A stretch of DNA of 64,000 bases. It comes from Skeletonema tropicum. Lineage: Eukaryota; Bacillariophyta; Thalassiosirophyceae; Thalassiosirales; Thalassiosiraceae. Below, in pieces: positions 60,801-64,000 of this stretch. Each line of letters opens with the position of its first letter. Position 1 is the first letter of the stretch. The stretch covers positions 1,550,001 through 1,614,000 of the forward strand of contig CM074128.1 in assembly GCA_037178625.1 (NCBI GenBank). The letters run 5' to 3'. Both the position numbers and the translations under genes were made by a program. The notes below the pieces were generated by a model that worked only from the letters and a program-made list of their open reading frames with translations, had not been told where the DNA came from and searched no databases.

Positions 60801-63800
60801 GACCGCTAGTCCCGTCAATGACGCTTTGGACCCAATCCTTATCGCGTGATGGTGCTACCTTTGAGTAGGCAACAGCATCTGTCATTACCTTCATAACCCA
60901 TGACTCATTCTCAGATAAGAAGGCATCAAATGATTCCTGCGCTAAGTCTTTGCCATTGGGTTTGCTGGGCTTCTCTTCTTCTTTTGCGGCCCCTTCTTCC
61001 TCATTTTGGTTCTCTGTGACACCTACAGCTTGACCCAACACACCACCAGCAGATTGGTTTTCTTTCGTAAGAGCCTCTGCTTTCCGCTTCTTCTCGAGTG
61101 CATCGTCATCCGAAGCTTCTTGCAAACACACTAGTGCCAAAGCCCAGCTCATTCGCTTGATTTCCTCAACGCCCATCGGTTTAGACAGATGCGGAGTCAA
61201 ATGAGACTGGAATACCTCCCATGATAAATTGCCATAACCAAAAGAATTGAGCGCTTTCAACACAAGATCAGCATCCGAATTCTTCCACTCCTTGTGACCA
61301 GAACCACCCCATCGATGGCGTTCTTCTTTCTTATGCGACTTGGTTGCTTTCACAATTGCTCTCAGGTCCTCGCTCAAGGCGCTGCCTAGAGTTTCGTCAT
61401 CCGAGTCACTATATTCGCTGGCTGCAGATTCGTTGCCATCGTCGTCGTCGCTAGAAGAAGCACTGCCAATTCCCACCATGAAGACTGCATTTAGTTTCTT
61501 GTGATACTCATTTTCATTGTAAGACTTCTCGGATCGCTTTCTCTTCCTTCCAGCAACGTCATCTTCATTTACTTCCTCCTTTACCTCTCCAACCACCTTG
61601 GTCCAAAAATCTGGGTCATCAACATCAACTCCTGCAGCATCCGCACCTCCATCATTGGTGCTCTTGAAACTAGCTTTGGAGAAAGTACCGCCGGCGGCAC
61701 TGCTTTTACTGCCTGTATTTTCGTGAACGACCGTCTTAGCACGACGGGCTAGAATAGAATCAATATCCTGAGATACAAAGTCGGTCGATTCCTTCTCCGA
61801 GGTACCATCTTTGTCCTCATTGAAGATGTCGTAGGCCCCATGCTTCAACAACCGCTCGACTTCTTCCTTGGTCATGATTTCTTTATCACTGCCCCCTTCG
61901 ATGCCCTGAAGTACAGCTTGTTCGAGACCCATCTTCATACTTGACATGTGAAACATTTGCATTTCGTATGTTTTGCGAGTCAAAAGACGATAAATTTTCA
62001 CCTCTTTTGTCTGCCCAATTCTGTGACATCGCGCTTGGGCCTGCAAATCATTTTGAGGATTCCAATCGCTGTCAAAAATAATCTAAAGAGTGAAATAGAA
62101 AGGCATAACAGCTGTGAGAATTGGAAAATATAAAAGACAAAAGGGAAATACACTGAAGGTAACTTACACAAGTGTCAGCTGCAGTGAGATTGATACCAAC
62201 GCCCCCTGCACGCGTCGATAACAACATAATGAAAGGCTCTTCTCCACTCTTACTATTCTTGGATTGAAACCTGTCGATAGCCGCTTGCCGCTTTAGACCC
62301 GTGATAGAGCCATCAATTCTCTCACACTTGTACTGGCGATGATGTAGGTAGTCCTCAATGATGTCCAACATTATTTTGAACTGGCTGAAAATGAGAATGC
62401 GGTGACCTTCTTCTTTCAACCGAGGTAAGAGTTTATCGAGTAAAACGAATTTGCCAGATGTGTTGACCATGAGGTCAGCGATATCAACGTTCGGTTGTTG
62501 TTTTTTAATCTCTTCTTCGATGCCGTTCAATAAAAATGGATGGTTGCAGCATTTTCGAAGCTGCATAGCAAGATTATTCAAACTAGGACCATCAATGCCA
62601 CCCTTCTTGTTCTTGTGTAGAAATTTGAGGTTCTTCTCATAGAGCGCGCGGTAATATTGCTTCTGGACCACAGTTAGCTCAACCTCAATCAGAGTTTCTT
62701 CCTTTGGAGGAACAGACTTTTCAACATCTTCCTTCAGACGGCGTAGGATGTAAGGACGGATATTTGTATGCAACTCATCAATTCCCTCTTTGCTCTTTAT
62801 ATCTCCATACTTGTCCATGAACTCGTCAAGATCATCAAAATTCTCGTCGTCAATGAAGTTGAGAAGCGTCCATAATTCTTCCATATTGTTCTGAATAGAT
62901 GTTAGAAATGATAATGAAAATAATGTCACTATGGCATCTCGTATTGTACGTAACTTACCTGGAGGGGTGTTCCAGTGAGGAGTAGAGTGTGCTCAAACTT
63001 GAAGTTGCCCTCACGCAAGTTGACCGCCAACTTTGATTTGTGGTTCTTCAGCCGGTGGGCTTCATCAACTACAAGGATCTCCCAATCGATGGCAGCAAGT
63101 TCTCGAAAGTCCTCTGTCACTAACATCTCAGGAGTTGTGATCACTACTTCAACCATCCATGTCTTCTCCCATTTACTGTGCCATCTCTTTGCTACTTTGT
63201 TCAGATACCTCTGACGGAGACCCACGTTGGATGCCTGGACACGATCTTCTGGAAACGCAAATTCGTCCTCACGAGCTCTTTCCCTATCGTTGGCTGAGCC
63301 ATGATATACAATCGTGTTCAGATCCGTCCAGCCAGTAAATTCTCGGTACCAATGAGGAATGGTAGACAGAGGCGCAATGATTAGAAATGGACCACGGGTA
63401 TGAAGTTGCTCTGAAATTTGATTCACATAGGTTGCTGTTTGGATAGTTTTTCTGTTGGATCGTCGTAGCAAATTAGCAGAGCGAGTACGAAAGTAAACAA
63501 TAGAAATAGCTTTGTGACTGACTCACCCAAGACCCATTTCATCTGCCAAGATCGAACTTCTTTCATTAATATGATTCGCCACCAACCACGAAACACCCTC
63601 AGCCTGATAATCTCGAAGCTGCCCTCCATTCTTGAATACATGATCTTCCAATTCTTTCTGGTACGTTTTTACTCCCTCTTCTTTCTTCTCCTCACTCGTT
63701 TTGTAATCTTCACCAAAAATTTTGTACAATACCCTCTTCTCTCTTTCAGCATTCTTTTCAAGTTTCTTCATCTCATTCTTTGTAGGCTTGACACTTCTAC

Positions 63801-64000
63801 GTTCAAAAGCTGCAAGTTCATCGAGGTACTGGACATCGTTGAGGATCAAATCGCGCTCGAATTCAAAACTGCTTTCGGAGTATGTTTTGTGCACCCATTT
63901 CACGTGGAACTGCCTTCCTGTTCCTTCCTCAAAGTCTGGGTGATTGACATCTAAGATAATATTGTACTTTTCAACTGGATCTTCAGAATCGACTTCGTCA
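57876..64000 (-). CDS. class III CHD (CHD6-9/kismet-like) chromatin remodeler, 5' truncated by window
   Basis: Exons on the minus strand, partial at the window end: 64000-63527, 63451-62959, 62890-62168, 62082-58911 and 58834-57876. The four introns are 68-85 nt and phases fit. From the N-terminal side seen here: chromodomain (FHVKWVHKTYSESSFEFERDL), SNF2 ATPase (DEMGLGKTIQTATYV, VVDEAHRLKNHKSKL, TGTPLQNNMEELW), helicase C (RILIFSQFKIMLDI, STRAGGVGINLTAADTC, IIFDSDWNPQNDLQAQARCH, RIGQ). Then DIDSILARRAKTVVHE, TFSKASFKS and VDDPDFWTKVVGE, typical of CHD6-9. A SANT/SLIDE-like region follows. The last exon ends with QSGLKAFFQK, a canonical PIP box, near the C-terminus. Uses ATP to slide nucleosomes. 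The first chromodomain and start lie beyond 64000. Confidence 0.9.

Overview
This 64 kb window is nuclear DNA of a photosynthetic stramenopile, most likely a diatom. Evidence: genes are dense and broken by short GT-AG introns (68-170 nt where I could place them). Two proteins carry diatom-type plastid presequences, a signal peptide ending in an A-F cleavage motif followed by a Ser/Thr-rich transit region. One surface protein is built of Pro-Ser repeats typical of diatom extracellular proteins. An enkurin-like protein hints at a lineage with flagellated cells, such as a centric diatom, but that is inference.

Layout. 1-6.3 kb: an importin-13/transportin-3-like HEAT protein, a convergent METTL21-type methyltransferase and an orphan gene. 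6.4-10.9 kb: a Pro/Ser-repeat surface protein whose signal peptide lies on a separate small exon, a nested foldback repeat, and a cytochrome P450. 10.9-17.3 kb: a gene-poor accessory zone. It holds a foldback repeat with a second relic about 5.8 kb away, a tandem pair of structured RNA-like units with compensatory base-pair changes, tandem repeats, a complete hAT-like DNA element with 8-bp target duplications, and a 178-bp tandem duplication. 17.3-35.3 kb: ordinary housekeeping genes in convergent and divergent pairs: START-domain protein, secreted proteasome-alpha-like protein, C5-DNA methyltransferase, TPR protein, plastid DUF1275 membrane protein, RRP7, enkurin-like protein, multipass membrane proteins, chlorophyllase-like hydrolase, SET-MYND protein and a thylakoid-lumen MsrB-like protein.

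35.4-51.6 kb: one nine-exon VPS13 lipid-transfer gene on the minus strand (about 5,174 codons), with PDZ-like modules embedded in it. 51.96-55.55 kb: a 3.6 kb terminal-inverted-repeat element between VPS13 and the next gene. It carries two overlapping ORFs encoding an acidic protein and a SAP-like/YqaJ-like PD-(D/E)XK nuclease/Cys-cluster protein. I see no DDE transposase in it. 55.8-64 kb: a PH-LRAT-like protein and, on the minus strand and cut by the window end, a class III (CHD6-9/kismet-like) CHD chromatin remodeler with a canonical C-terminal PCNA-interacting motif.

Functional themes: chromatin and epigenetic control (DNA methyltransferase, SET-MYND, CHD), membrane lipid traffic (VPS13, START, PH-LRAT), plastid proteins, and two unrelated mobile elements. 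The two strongest novelty candidates are the covarying tandem RNA-like units at 11.6-12.1 kb and the YqaJ-nuclease TIR element at 52-55.6 kb. All coordinates and splice sites come from reading the sequence by eye. No database search or folding calculation was run.
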